From a virus, in IMG/VR virus record IMGVR_UViG_3300025598_000126, positions 1-29,047 of that record: a stretch of 29,047 bases of DNA. One strand, given 5' to 3'. The position numbers and the translations under genes are program-made. How positions within the stretch are numbered: the first letter of the stretch is position 1; every line of letters begins with the position of its first letter. This document shows, in pieces, positions 22,443-29,047 of the stretch. The notes below the pieces were generated by a model. That model was not told the DNA's origin, ran no database searches, and saw nothing but the letters and a program-made list of their open reading frames with translations.

Positions 22443-23775
22443 CTTACATCAGTATCAAAAAGATATTGTAGATAAAGCATCATCCATTCCATGTATTGGA
22501 TTACTATTAAATCCGGGACTTGGTAAAACCGCAACAACGCTCACAATTATTGCAGAGCAATGTAAAGGCCGCACACTCATCATAGCACCTAAAAAAGTTG
22601 CTGAATCAGTATGGTCAGAAGAAGTAACAAAATGGGAACATACCAAACACCTCCGCGTCTCTAAGATATTAGGCAATCCAAAAGAACGTGTTGAGGCAGT
22701 ACAAAAAGATGCCGATATATACATCATCAATTTAGAAAATGTAGTGTGGTTAACTGAGTTAAAAATACCCATGACAAAGTTTGATAATCTTGTCATCGAT
22801 GAGTCATCACGTTTCAAGGACTCATCAACAAAAAGATTCAAAGCGATTAAACCTTTTCTTAAAACATTCAAACGCCGTATCATTCTAACAGGTACACCCA
22901 CACCTCAAGGTTACCAAGACCTATGGTCACAAGTTGCCATATTAGATCTCGGCCAAAGATTAGAAACATCACTCACTAAGTTCCGTGACAAGTACATGAT
23001 GCCGATCGAACGTAACAGGCACACGGGCGTGATCTATAAGTGGGGCATCATACCCAAGGCGGATGAGGTAATTAATGACAAGATCAAAGACATATGCTTC
23101 TCACTCAAGGCGGAGGATTACCTTACACTCCCAGAAGTCACCAAGGTATATCATACGGTCGAGATTGGTCAAGCTACAAGAAGTGCTTATGATCGATTAC
23201 GTAAAGACATGGTGCTAGAAGTTGAAGCAGAAACCATTACGGCAGTCACCGCCGCGGCTCTAACAAACAAGCTATTACAGTTTACCTCAGGGTCACTTTA
23301 TAAAGAAGACGGCACATGGCTAAAACAACATGATGCTAAGTTAGATTATTTGGAAGATCTTGTAGATGAAAACATACCTACATTAGTCTTTTACCATTAT
23401 AAATCATCACTTGCAGGATTACAGGCAAAATTTTCCCATGCAAGATTATTAGATAGCAATCCACAAACGATAGAAGATTGGCGACAAGGTAAGATTAAGA
23501 TGTTGTTGGCGCATCCACAATCGGGCGGCATAGGAATTAACTTACAATGTAATGTAGCCGATACGGCACAGATGGTTTGGTATGATTTACCATGGTCAAG
23601 TGAAAACTATATCCAAGCAAATGCCAGGGTACATCGCCAAGGTCAAACCAAGCCTGTGATTATCCATCATTTAGTCTTAAGTCGCAGTATTGATAACCAA
23701 GTGATACAAGTTTTGGAAGGTAAAATAAATATCCAAAATGCTGTCTTAAATGCCCTAGATTTTGCATTAGTATAG
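22426..23775 (+). CDS. SNF2-like DEAD/DEAH-box helicase
   Basis: The 449-residue superfamily 2 ATPase has LHQYQKDIVDKA (Q-like motif), Walker A NPGLGKTATT (about 29-38), motif II as DESS (125-128), motif III LTGTPTPQG (154-162) and motif VI ANARVHRQGQ (about 398-407). SNF2-type phage helicases remodel or translocate along DNA, for example clearing proteins from forks. A DESS in place of DEAH is common among phage members. The last codons (DFALV) carry the next promoter motif. Translated from an ATG overlapping the HNH end. Confidence 0.9.
   Translation: MLNRNNLHQYQKDIVDKASSIPCIGLLLNPGLGKTATTLTIIAEQCKGRTLIIAPKKVAESVWSEEVTKWEHTKHLRVSKILGNPKERVEAVQKDADIYIINLENVVWLTELKIPMTKFDNLVIDESSRFKDSSTKRFKAIKPFLKTFKRRIILTGTPTPQGYQDLWSQVAILDLGQRLETSLTKFRDKYMMPIERNRHTGVIYKWGIIPKADEVINDKIKDICFSLKAEDYLTLPEVTKVYHTVEIGQATRSAYDRLRKDMVLEVEAETITAVTAAALTNKLLQFTSGSLYKEDGTWLKQHDAKLDYLEDLVDENIPTLVFYHYKSSLAGLQAKFSHARLLDSNPQTIEDWRQGKIKMLLAHPQSGGIGINLQCNVADTAQMVWYDLPWSSENYIQANARVHRQGQTKPVIIHHLVLSRSIDNQVIQVLEGKINIQNAVLNALDFALV
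23763..23772 (+). promoter_or_regulatory. Phage promoter motif TGCATTAGTA upstream of the region-4-like gene
   Basis: The motif overlaps the last codons of the helicase gene. The next ATG is 8 nt downstream, with no Shine-Dalgarno, so the message is predicted to be leaderless. No GGGCG box is found 21 nt upstream. Because coding sequence can give this word by chance, confidence is moderate. Confidence 0.58.
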
Positions 23776-23780
23776 TACGT

Positions 23781-24101
23781 ATGGAAAATAACAAACTAAA
23801 ACATAAAGTTAACGCTATGATGCCCAGACTATCCGACGAGGACCCTGATCCCATGGAGCGCGATGACTCTAAGGAAGGTAACTTCTCAGCCACACTGATT
23901 GATGGTTGGTTACCCTGGACCGAGGAAGACTTAATAGACATTAGAAAAATCATTGACGCTAAGCTTGACCCAAAACAACAATTTATTTTTGAGGCTTACC
24001 TTGATGGTTTAACTTACAATGATATATCCGTGACAGAAAAATACTGGAGATATCATTTTGGTAAGGGATTAGAGATTATTAAAAAGGAGCTAAATTTATA
24101 A
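23781..24101 (+). CDS. Sigma region 4-like helix-turn-helix protein
   Basis: This is a 106-residue protein. The N-terminal 45 residues are acidic and unstructured (LSDEDPDPMERDDSKEGN). Residues about 62-104 read LDPKQQFIFEAYLDGLTYND, then ISVTEKYWRYHFGKGLEIIK, the helix-turn-helix layout of sigma region 4 (L..KQ..IF..YL.GLTY.DI...Y....GK.L..IKKEL). In sigma factors this domain binds the -35 box and the polymerase flap. Here it stands alone, while the phage sigma at 16581 lacks this part. A two-piece sigma is possible; an unrelated transcription regulator or a terminase-type HTH cannot be excluded. Translation seems leaderless. Confidence 0.6.
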   Translation: MENNKLKHKVNAMMPRLSDEDPDPMERDDSKEGNFSATLIDGWLPWTEEDLIDIRKIIDAKLDPKQQFIFEAYLDGLTYNDISVTEKYWRYHFGKGLEIIKKELNL

Positions 24102-24367
24102 TGGCTATAAGCGAAAAAAATTGGCTTGGAATGGTTAAGGATCAAAATGATCCAGTTAATCATCCAAAGCATTATACGAGTAACCCAGCTAAATGTATTT
24201 GTGGTGAAAATATAGAGTGCATTCAAATTACAGAACATATGAACTTCTGTCTTGGGAATGCCGTGAAGTACATCTGGCGTGCAGATTTAAAACACGATGC
24301 CATAGAAGACTTAGAAAAGGCGATATGGTACATTCAACGAGAACTAGATAAAAGGAGAAAAGTATGA
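24101..24367 (+). CDS. DUF3310 family protein
   Basis: This 88-residue protein has the family signature: DPVNHPKHYTSNP near residue 17, CIQITEHMNFCLGNAVKYIW and DAIEDLEKAIWYIQREL. DUF3310 proteins are widespread in phages, sometimes labelled nucleotide kinase without evidence, and their role is unknown. The ATG overlaps the previous stop (TAATG) and the gene overlaps the next by 4 nt. Confidence 0.88.
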   Translation: MAISEKNWLGMVKDQNDPVNHPKHYTSNPAKCICGENIECIQITEHMNFCLGNAVKYIWRADLKHDAIEDLEKAIWYIQRELDKRRKV

Positions 24368-24576
24368 CCGATATTAGCAAAGAAAAAATAACATTAACTT
24401 TAACAGTGGATCAAGTGAACGGATTGCTTAATGTATTAGGTAATGCACCATTTGTGGCTTCTGCAAATTTAATTAATGAGATTCAAACTCAAGGTGGCCC
24501 ACAAGTAGCTGCATTACAAGCTGCATGTGAACCTGCTGATACACAACCAGCACCTGATGCTACGGCAGACGCATAA
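24364..24576 (+). CDS. Hypothetical protein
   Basis: This 70-residue protein starts MTDISKEKITLTLTVDQVNG with an ATGA overlap to the previous stop. The middle resembles short phage proteins of the form LTVDxVNxxLxxLGxxPFxxxxxLIxxIxxQ, found in many phages without assigned function. The tail is Ala/Pro-rich and disordered (DTQPAPDATADA). Confidence 0.75.
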   Translation: MTDISKEKITLTLTVDQVNGLLNVLGNAPFVASANLINEIQTQGGPQVAALQAACEPADTQPAPDATADA

Positions 24577-24773
24577 TGGCATCCGATCTTTTAAATAAGA
24601 TGATGGATAGGGGCGGATTTTCAAACTCAGATGCTATTGAGAAAAAGCGCCAAGAACTTGCTGCAGCAGTGACCCGAGTCGTTATTAATGAGGCCATGGC
24701 TGAGATGAGGGCTCGCAAAGCTGAGATTGAGCGCATGTCAGTTAAGACCGACGATGGGGCGAAAAAAGACTAG
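24576..24773 (+). CDS. Hypothetical protein
   Basis: This 65-residue, helical and charged protein contains AAAVTRVVINEAMAEMRARK and a Lys/Asp-rich end. TAATG overlap with the previous gene. Its last codons contain the GGGCG box of the next promoter. No family recognised. Confidence 0.6.
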   Translation: MASDLLNKMMDRGGFSNSDAIEKKRQELAAAVTRVVINEAMAEMRARKAEIERMSVKTDDGAKKD

Positions 24774-24787
24774 TTTGTGCATTAGTA
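24757..24787 (+). promoter_or_regulatory. Phage promoter motif TGCATTAGTA with GGGCG box
   Basis: GGGCGAAA starts at 24757, exactly 21 nt before TGCATTAGTA (24778-24787), the same spacing as at 4303 and 7775. The next ATG is at 24803, with an AGGG in the 15-nt gap. Opens the unit with the DUF1289 and possible small terminase genes. Confidence 0.75.
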
Positions 24788-24802
24788 GGAATAGGGAAAC
24801 CT

Positions 24803-24976
24803 ATGCCTACTAATAGCCCTTGCATCGGTGTTTGTCGATTAGACAATGAGTATTGTCGTGGATGTAAACGACATGTATCCGAAATAGTAGACTGGTATAA
24901 CTACACCAATAAACAAAAAGAAGAAGTCATTAGGAGAATACAAGATGGCAGAAAAGTGGATTCAGAAAGCAATTAA
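24803..24976 (+). CDS. DUF1289 family small Cys-rich protein
   Basis: This 57-residue protein has the DUF1289 signature: SPCIGVCRLDNEYCRGCKRH, then EIVDWYNYTNKQKEEVIRRI. Four cysteines at residues 7, 11, 18 and 21 suggest a metal-binding site. Family members are usually bacterial proteins of unknown function, so this may be a gene picked up from a host. AGGG lies before the ATG. The next gene overlaps its 3' end by 32 nt. Confidence 0.85.
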   Translation: MPTNSPCIGVCRLDNEYCRGCKRHVSEIVDWYNYTNKQKEEVIRRIQDGRKVDSESN

Positions 24977-25121
24977 AAAACCAGGTGCATTAAAACAATC
25001 TCTTGGTGTTAAAAAAGGTGAAAAGATTCCCGCTGGCAAACTTGCAGCTGCAGCAAAGAAACCTGGTGTGACAGGTAAACGCGCAAGACTTGCAGAAACA
25101 TTAAAAGGTTTAAAGAAATAA
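24945..25121 (+). CDS. Small basic conserved phage protein
   Basis: This 58-residue, strongly basic protein contains WIQKAIKKPGALKQSLGVKK, then GEKIPAGKLAAAAKKPG and ARLAETLKGLKK. Very similar short proteins occur in many unrelated phages, often near structural genes, and have no known function. ATG 24945 lies inside the previous gene, 31 nt before its end. Confidence 0.75.
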   Translation: MAEKWIQKAIKKPGALKQSLGVKKGEKIPAGKLAAAAKKPGVTGKRARLAETLKGLKK

Positions 25122-25125
25122 CATA

Positions 25126-25509
25126 ATGGCAACAAACAAAAAATATAAGTTTAATGAAGAAGATGCTAAGAAGATTTTACTTCTTGGGCAGCAAGGTGCA
25201 TCACAAAAAGCGATGTACGCCGCAATTGGCATAAGTAAAACAACTGCGCTTAAACTTAAAAAAGAAGATCCTGTATTTGCAGAAGCTATGGATTTAGCAA
25301 CAACCTATGGTCAAGCATATTGGGAAAATTTGATGTTAGCCAATATCGAAAACAAAGCATTCAATTCCCGTGTTGCAGAGATTGCATTACGAGGCCAATA
25401 CCCCGATGATTACAAAGACTCAAGAGAACAAAAGATTGATCTCAAAGCAGAGGTTGTAGTCGACTTTAATAAAGAAATAGCTAACCTAATTTCCGCCTTA
25501 AAGCAATAA
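25126..25509 (+). CDS. terS: Possible terminase small subunit
   Basis: This is a 127-residue protein. The N-terminal HTH-like part (ASQKAMYAAIGISKTTALKL) is followed by EAMDLATTYGQAYWENLMLA, then FNSRVAEIALRGQYPDDYKD and an end with VVDFNKEIANLISALKQ. This order (HTH, W-rich helix, then a C-terminal helix) resembles small terminases that recognise packaging sites. The large subunit is at 7805-9244 on the other strand, so the two subunits are not neighbours. A transcription regulator is the main alternative. Ends just before a strong terminator. Confidence 0.6.
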   Translation: MATNKKYKFNEEDAKKILLLGQQGASQKAMYAAIGISKTTALKLKKEDPVFAEAMDLATTYGQAYWENLMLANIENKAFNSRVAEIALRGQYPDDYKDSREQKIDLKAEVVVDFNKEIANLISALKQ

Positions 25510-25535
25510 AAATATTTTCAATTTAGTTAAAAAAT

Positions 25536-25560
25536 AATGCCCCGAAAGGGGTATTTTTTT
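25536..25560 (+). terminator. Rho-independent terminator after the possible terS
   Basis: AATGCCCC pairs with GGGGTATT (one G-U) around a GAAA tetraloop and runs into seven T residues. The last T is the first base of the next promoter motif, so termination and initiation are fused at 25560. Confidence 0.92.
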
Positions 25561-25569
25561 GCATTAGTA
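25560..25569 (+). promoter_or_regulatory. Phage promoter motif TGCATTAGTA
   Basis: Lies immediately after the terminator and 32 nt before the next ATG at 25602. Transcription would start near 25576. At 21 nt upstream there is GCCCCG rather than GGGCG. It drives the nuclease, SSB-like and nucleotide genes. Confidence 0.8.
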
Positions 25570-25601
25570 TAAGTAACTTTTTAACGAATTGAAAGACTAA
25601 A

Positions 25602-26738
25602 ATGACTGCACACGCATTTCTCTCAGCCTCCGGATCCAAAAGATGGCTAACATGTACTCCTTCCGCAAGACTCGAAAGTACACTCCCCGATACTCCAAGA
25701 AACCCAAATGCATTTGATTATTCAGCAGAAGGCACAACAGCCCACACTTTATCTGAAATCAAACTGCGTCTCCATTATGGGCAGATTAGTAGTGAGGAAT
25801 ATAAACGAGAGCTTGAGATTATTAAACTCACTCAATACTATAATGAAGAGATGGAAGTTTATACAGATAACTATGTTGTCTATGTAAGATCGCAGATTGG
25901 TGCCAACGATGAGCCTATGTTTGAACAAAAGGTAGACTTTTCAGAATGGGTAAATGACGGCTTCGGAACTGCAGACGTTGTAGTATTATCAGAAAATTCA
26001 ATTCATGTCATGGATTTAAAATATGGTGCAGGCATTCCTGTATCAGCTATAGATAATCCACAATTAAGATTGTATAGTTTAGGCGCATGGAATAAATTTA
26101 AAGTCAAGTACCCAAATATCAAAGAAGTTAAATATACAATCATCCAACCTCGATTGGATAGCATTACAACAGATAGCACAACCCTTCATAAACTTGTGGA
26201 TTGGGCAGAGTATTTTGTAAAACCCAAAGCAGCAAAAGCTTGGACAGGATCGGGTAACTATGTACCTGGAAATCATTGCCAATTCTGTAAGGCAAAAGCT
26301 TTGTGTCGTGCGCGAGCTGATTATAATAATGAGCTAGCTAAACTCGATTTTAAAGAACCTCCTTTATTAACAGAAGATGAGCTTAATATTGTATTATCAA
26401 AAGCGCAAGACTTACGCACATGGGTAAATGATGTAGAAACTCACGCACTTGATCGAGCTGTCAATGAACATAAGATCCCGATCGGTTTTAAATTAACAAC
26501 GACAACAACACATCGCAAGATCACTGATACTGAACTTGCTGCCAAAGTGCTACTTGAAAAGGGTCTTCCTAAAGATACCATTTATGAACCTGTCAAACTA
26601 AAATCTATCGCAACGCTAGAAAAGTTAGCGGCCAAAGGTCAAGTGGTAGCTTGGTTAGGTGAATTAGTACAACGCCCCGAGGGATCACCTAAATTGGTCC
26701 GCGATACAACAGCTAATGCGGCAGAGGACTTCAAATGA
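25602..26738 (+). CDS. DUF2800 family Cas4/RecB-like nuclease
   Basis: This is a 378-residue protein. The PD-(D/E)XK fold shows GTADVV (D125) and VMDLKYG (D138, K140), with QLRLYSLGAW downstream. Cysteines C18 (RWLTC) and C226, C229, C235 (CQFCKAKALC) could hold a 4Fe-4S cluster as in Cas4-type exonucleases. DUF2800 proteins are usually encoded next to the DUF2815 SSB-like gene, which follows after two short genes. Likely degrades or processes DNA ends during phage recombination. Length is typical. Confidence 0.88.
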   Translation: MTAHAFLSASGSKRWLTCTPSARLESTLPDTPRNPNAFDYSAEGTTAHTLSEIKLRLHYGQISSEEYKRELEIIKLTQYYNEEMEVYTDNYVVYVRSQIGANDEPMFEQKVDFSEWVNDGFGTADVVVLSENSIHVMDLKYGAGIPVSAIDNPQLRLYSLGAWNKFKVKYPNIKEVKYTIIQPRLDSITTDSTTLHKLVDWAEYFVKPKAAKAWTGSGNYVPGNHCQFCKAKALCRARADYNNELAKLDFKEPPLLTEDELNIVLSKAQDLRTWVNDVETHALDRAVNEHKIPIGFKLTTTTTHRKITDTELAAKVLLEKGLPKDTIYEPVKLKSIATLEKLAAKGQVVAWLGELVQRPEGSPKLVRDTTANAAEDFK

Positions 26739-27298
26739 TTGTTTCTTCAATAGGACGTTGTGGGTCAACAAAGTTTTGTTATGATTTAGCCAAACAATTA
26801 AAGGTACCTCTTTACGATGAGATACTTAACATGGATATTAAAAAGCCACTCAAGCATTTAATCCATGAAATAAAAGTGCCGGAGCATAATCCAAAGAACC
26901 CTGCATTTTTAAGAACGATTGATTTTGATAGAGCAGTTATAAACAATCACTCAATTAACTTTTTTAATTTACAAAAAACAAACATATTCCTAACAAGAGA
27001 AAATGTTCAGGATTCTTTTTGGTCTTTTGTAGAAATCACAAAACGCTACTTCGCTGTTGAGAATCCAAAATTAAAGGGAGACGCCCTGGACAGTATGATA
27101 AGACAAATACTTCAAAGAGAGTTGGTGCACGCTCAATTCTTTTATGAGTACTGTTACGTGTACAATGTTCAGCTAGTTATTCCAGATCTCAAGTTCACCG
27201 ATTCAAAAGTTTACAGAGAACGCTACGAACAATTTACCAATCAGATAGAGAACTTTAAAGAAAAAATAAAGCTTCCGTCTTACTTAAGATATGAATAA
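26735..27298 (+). CDS. Hypothetical protein, possible sulfotransferase fold
   Basis: This is a 187-residue protein. The N-terminus IVSSIGRCGSTKFCYDLAKQ resembles the phosphate-binding loop of sulfotransferases (xxSGSTxxxxxLA), and TNIFLTRENVQDSFWSFVEI resembles the segment with the conserved Arg and Ser. Enzymes of that type move sulfate from PAPS to a sugar or other acceptor. The phage also has an APS-kinase-like gene 1 kb downstream, which makes the idea attractive but not proven. ATGA overlap with the previous gene. Confidence 0.55.
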   Translation: MIVSSIGRCGSTKFCYDLAKQLKVPLYDEILNMDIKKPLKHLIHEIKVPEHNPKNPAFLRTIDFDRAVINNHSINFFNLQKTNIFLTRENVQDSFWSFVEITKRYFAVENPKLKGDALDSMIRQILQRELVHAQFFYEYCYVYNVQLVIPDLKFTDSKVYRERYEQFTNQIENFKEKIKLPSYLRYE

Positions 27299-27557
27299 TA
27301 TGCTTGTTAAATGCTATGAAAAAGTGTATTCTGTACCAGATAGTTTGATTGGAAAATATACAAAAGAGTTTGAACCGTTGACTAATAGTGGATTACGTGA
27401 TGAGATCAATTTGCTCCGCGACTCAGTGTATCAGATTTTATTATTGGTATCTGTAGATCCCGAAATGCTTGAAGAAGAATCATATAAAAAAGACTTTATT
27501 AATGCATTAGCTATTAAAAAAGCTATGCAAAATAATAAAATCTTGCATGATGATTAA
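27291..27557 (+). CDS. Hypothetical protein
   Basis: This 88-residue helical and acidic protein contains PDSLIGKYTKEFEPLTNSGL, then RDEINLLRDSVYQILLLVS. It could begin at the ATG at 27291 or at 27300; the first overlaps the previous stop (ATGAATAA). A candidate promoter starts in its last codons. Function unknown. Confidence 0.6.
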   Translation: MNNMLVKCYEKVYSVPDSLIGKYTKEFEPLTNSGLRDEINLLRDSVYQILLLVSVDPEMLEEESYKKDFINALAIKKAMQNNKILHDD

Positions 27558-27571
27558 AAGTAGTGTAATAT
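27543..27571 (+). promoter_or_regulatory. Weak sigma70-like promoter before the SSB-like gene
   Basis: TTGCAT (27543-27548), a 17-bp spacer and TAATAT (27566-27571). The leader to the next gene is about 60 nt and could form a CGGG / CCCG hairpin. A single candidate with a weak -10, so tentative. Confidence 0.35.
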
Positions 27572-27634
27572 GTTTTTTACGGGTAGACGAATCAGCCCCG
27601 ATTGAAGTTTGATTCTAACGTTAAGGAGTAATAT

Positions 27635-28153
27635 ATGGCAGCAACTAATAAAATTAAAATTGTAACTGGTAAAGTACGTTTCTCATATGCGCATGTGTTT
27701 CAACCACAAGCTGCTGTTGAAGGCGGTACACCAAAGTATTCAGTATCAATTATCATTCCAAAATCTGATACTGAAACAGTTGCTAAGTTTCAAAAAGCTT
27801 TCGAAGATGCGGCAAATACAAACGCAGCTTTCTTTGGTGGCGCAGTACCAAAAGGTTTAAAAGGTGGTTTACGTGATGGTGACGCAGAGAAGGATGATCC
27901 GGCTTATGCTAATTCATACTTTGTAAATGCTAACTCAGCTAATAAACCAGGTGTTGTAGATGCAGATATGAATGCGATCATTGATCCATCAGAATTCTAT
28001 AGCGGTTGCTATGGTCGTGCATCTGTAACACTCTATCCATACAATGCCTCAGGTTCTAAAGGTATTGCGGTTGGATTAAACAATGTTCAAAAAACAGAAG
28101 ACGGTGAAAAACTTGGTGGTGGTACATCCGCCGCTGCAGACTTCGCAGTTTAA
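27635..28153 (+). CDS. DUF2815 single-strand DNA-binding-like protein
   Basis: The 172-residue protein starts with KIVTGKVRFSYAHVFQPQAA and PKYSVSIIIPKSDTETVAKF, then contains GLRDGDAEKDDPAYANSYFV and the end VGLNNVQKTEDGEKLGGG. This is the DUF2815 layout, an OB-fold family that acts as the phage single-strand DNA-binding protein in several systems. It is commonly paired with DUF2800, as here. A strong AAGGAG stands before the ATG. The C-terminal tail is Ala- and Gly-rich. Confidence 0.9.
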   Translation: MAATNKIKIVTGKVRFSYAHVFQPQAAVEGGTPKYSVSIIIPKSDTETVAKFQKAFEDAANTNAAFFGGAVPKGLKGGLRDGDAEKDDPAYANSYFVNANSANKPGVVDADMNAIIDPSEFYSGCYGRASVTLYPYNASGSKGIAVGLNNVQKTEDGEKLGGGTSAAADFAV

Positions 28154-28581
28154 TGAAAAAGATCCTAATTATGGGGCTTCCGGGTGCGGGTAAGACGACA
28201 CTTGCTCGTGCCCTCTTGAAGCAGTTAATTAATCACAAACAATCTGTGAAATGGTTTAATGCCGATAAGATTCGTGAAGACTTTAATGATTGGGATTTCA
28301 CTGACAAGGGTAGGTTAAGGCAAGCAGCGCGCATGTATTACTTAGCACGTGATGAAAATACGGACTTTGTGATATGTGACTTTGTTTGCCCTACACTACT
28401 TATGAGAGCACTGTTTGAACCACAGGTAACGATATGGATGGATACCATAAAAGAAGGTCGTTTTGAAGATACAAACAAAATTTTTACACCACCCACTCAG
28501 TATCAATTTCGTATTCAAGAAAAGGACGCGAACAAGTACGCTGAGTCTATTGCAAGAAAGATAATAAATGGATCAATATAG
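28153..28581 (+). CDS. APS kinase-like P-loop kinase (CysC family)
   Basis: The 142-residue protein has Walker A GLPGAGKT (8-15), FNADKIREDFNDWDFTDKGR and ICDFVCPT, then VTIWMDTIKEGRFEDTNKIF. These match the adenylylsulfate kinase family, which phosphorylates APS to PAPS in the cytoplasm, a donor for sulfation. Phage proteins of this type are common, and their real substrate is uncertain. TAATG overlap with the SSB-like gene. Confidence 0.85.
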   Translation: MKKILIMGLPGAGKTTLARALLKQLINHKQSVKWFNADKIREDFNDWDFTDKGRLRQAARMYYLARDENTDFVICDFVCPTLLMRALFEPQVTIWMDTIKEGRFEDTNKIFTPPTQYQFRIQEKDANKYAESIARKIINGSI

Positions 28582-29047
28582 AGAGTACATTGCAGCGAGT
28601 CGATACGCTAGATTTATCGATGAAAAAGCCCGTCGTGAGACATGGGGCGAAACCACGCAAAGATTTGTAGACTACATATTTAGTCACACTGAACCTATTA
28701 AAGACAACGAAGAGTTAAAGAAAGAAATCTTTGACGCTATTTTTAACCATCAACTGATGCCTTCCATGCGTGCCATGATGACGGCAGGAAAGAGTGCTGA
28801 TCGTGATAACACATGCGTTTACAACTGTTCTTACTTACCCGTCGATGATCCTAAATCATTTGATGAAGCCATGTTTATTTTATTGTGCGGAACAGGAGTT
28901 GGTTTTTCAGTCGAAGCAAGTAATATTAACAAGCTGCCCGAAGTGCCAGACACTCTATATGAATCCAATCACACGATTGCAGTCCATGACTCGAAAGAAG
29001 GTTGGGCAAAAGCATTAAGATTAATATTGGCTCATTTATGGGCAGGC
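28568..29047 (+). CDS. nrdJ: Class II (B12-dependent) ribonucleotide reductase, partial N-terminus
   Basis: The frame is open for 160 codons from the ATG at 28568 to the window edge. It shows the N-terminal class II signature: YIAASRYARFID, RRETWGETTQR, then LMPSMRAMMTAGKSADRDN, CVYNCSYLPVDD and FILLCGTGVGFSVEASNINK. Such enzymes reduce ribonucleotides to deoxyribonucleotides using adenosylcobalamin, and so feed phage DNA synthesis. The catalytic Cys and radical site lie beyond the window. The ATG overlaps the previous stop. The host must supply or import B12. Confidence 0.9.
   Translation, partial: MDQYREYIAASRYARFIDEKARRETWGETTQRFVDYIFSHTEPIKDNEELKKEIFDAIFNHQLMPSMRAMMTAGKSADRDNTCVYNCSYLPVDDPKSFDEAMFILLCGTGVGFSVEASNINKLPEVPDTLYESNHTIAVHDSKEGWAKALRLILAHLWAG

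Noticed and set aside
27503-27512. TGCATTAGCT inside the 88-residue gene
   Set aside because: It lacks the final GTA and sits in coding sequence away from a gene start.
1-29047. tRNA genes, integrase or attachment sites
   Set aside because: I saw no tRNA-like T-arm or cloverleaf and no integrase, so nothing here supports a temperate lifestyle. The search was by eye.

Overview
This window is part of the genome of a tailed double-stranded DNA bacteriophage (Caudoviricetes). The evidence is a packaging and capsid module (large terminase, portal, co-chaperonin, scaffold-like protein, major capsid protein), a replication module (primase-helicase, SNF2-like helicase, VRR-NUC nuclease, Cas4/RecB-like nuclease, DUF2815 single-strand-binding-like protein, class II ribonucleotide reductase) and many short genes that overlap by ATGA or TAATG. 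Most of the sequence is AT-rich. A tiny gene that reads as PqqA, the precursor peptide of the cofactor PQQ, suggests a host that makes PQQ. An AT-rich methylotroph, such as a member of the Methylophilaceae, would fit, but that is inference.

Layout. (1) Positions 1-10493, minus strand: reading leftward, two tandem promoter motifs, pqqA, a terminator, a free-standing intein-like (Hint) protein, the large terminase, the portal, two small proteins, a GroES-like protein, a scaffold-like protein, structural proteins, the major capsid protein, a terminator and an HNH nuclease cut by the window edge. (2) 10484-10815 and 17512-17843: two 332-bp copies of one sequence in inverted orientation, each with seven 9-bp iterons, an AT-rich centre and an outward-facing promoter motif. 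(3) 10816-17511, between those repeats: a stretch with unusual base composition (a repeat-rich noncoding segment, a zinc-ribbon protein, a small protein, an M20/M28-like peptidase and a strong terminator), then hairpins, a five-copy 42-bp tandem repeat, and a set of short genes behind two sigma70-type promoters. The last of these include a sigma factor that lacks region 4. (4) 17834-29047, plus strand: replication, nuclease and nucleotide genes, a gene resembling sigma region 4, a possible small terminase, and the 5' part of a B12-dependent ribonucleotide reductase.

How it may work together. The motif TGCATTAGTA (or TGCATTAGTT) occurs at gene-block boundaries on both strands. Three of the eight copies also have a GGGCG box exactly 21 nt upstream, which is a normal -35 to -10 distance. 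The host-type promoters lead to the region 2-3 sigma factor, and the TGCATTAGTA motifs precede the later modules. A plausible scheme is that host polymerase transcribes the inner block early, the phage sigma (perhaps with the separate region-4-like protein at 23781-24101) redirects polymerase to TGCATTAGTA, and the two outward promoters then drive packaging leftward and replication rightward. pqqA is the first gene of the leftward unit and has its own terminator, so it should be made in large excess.
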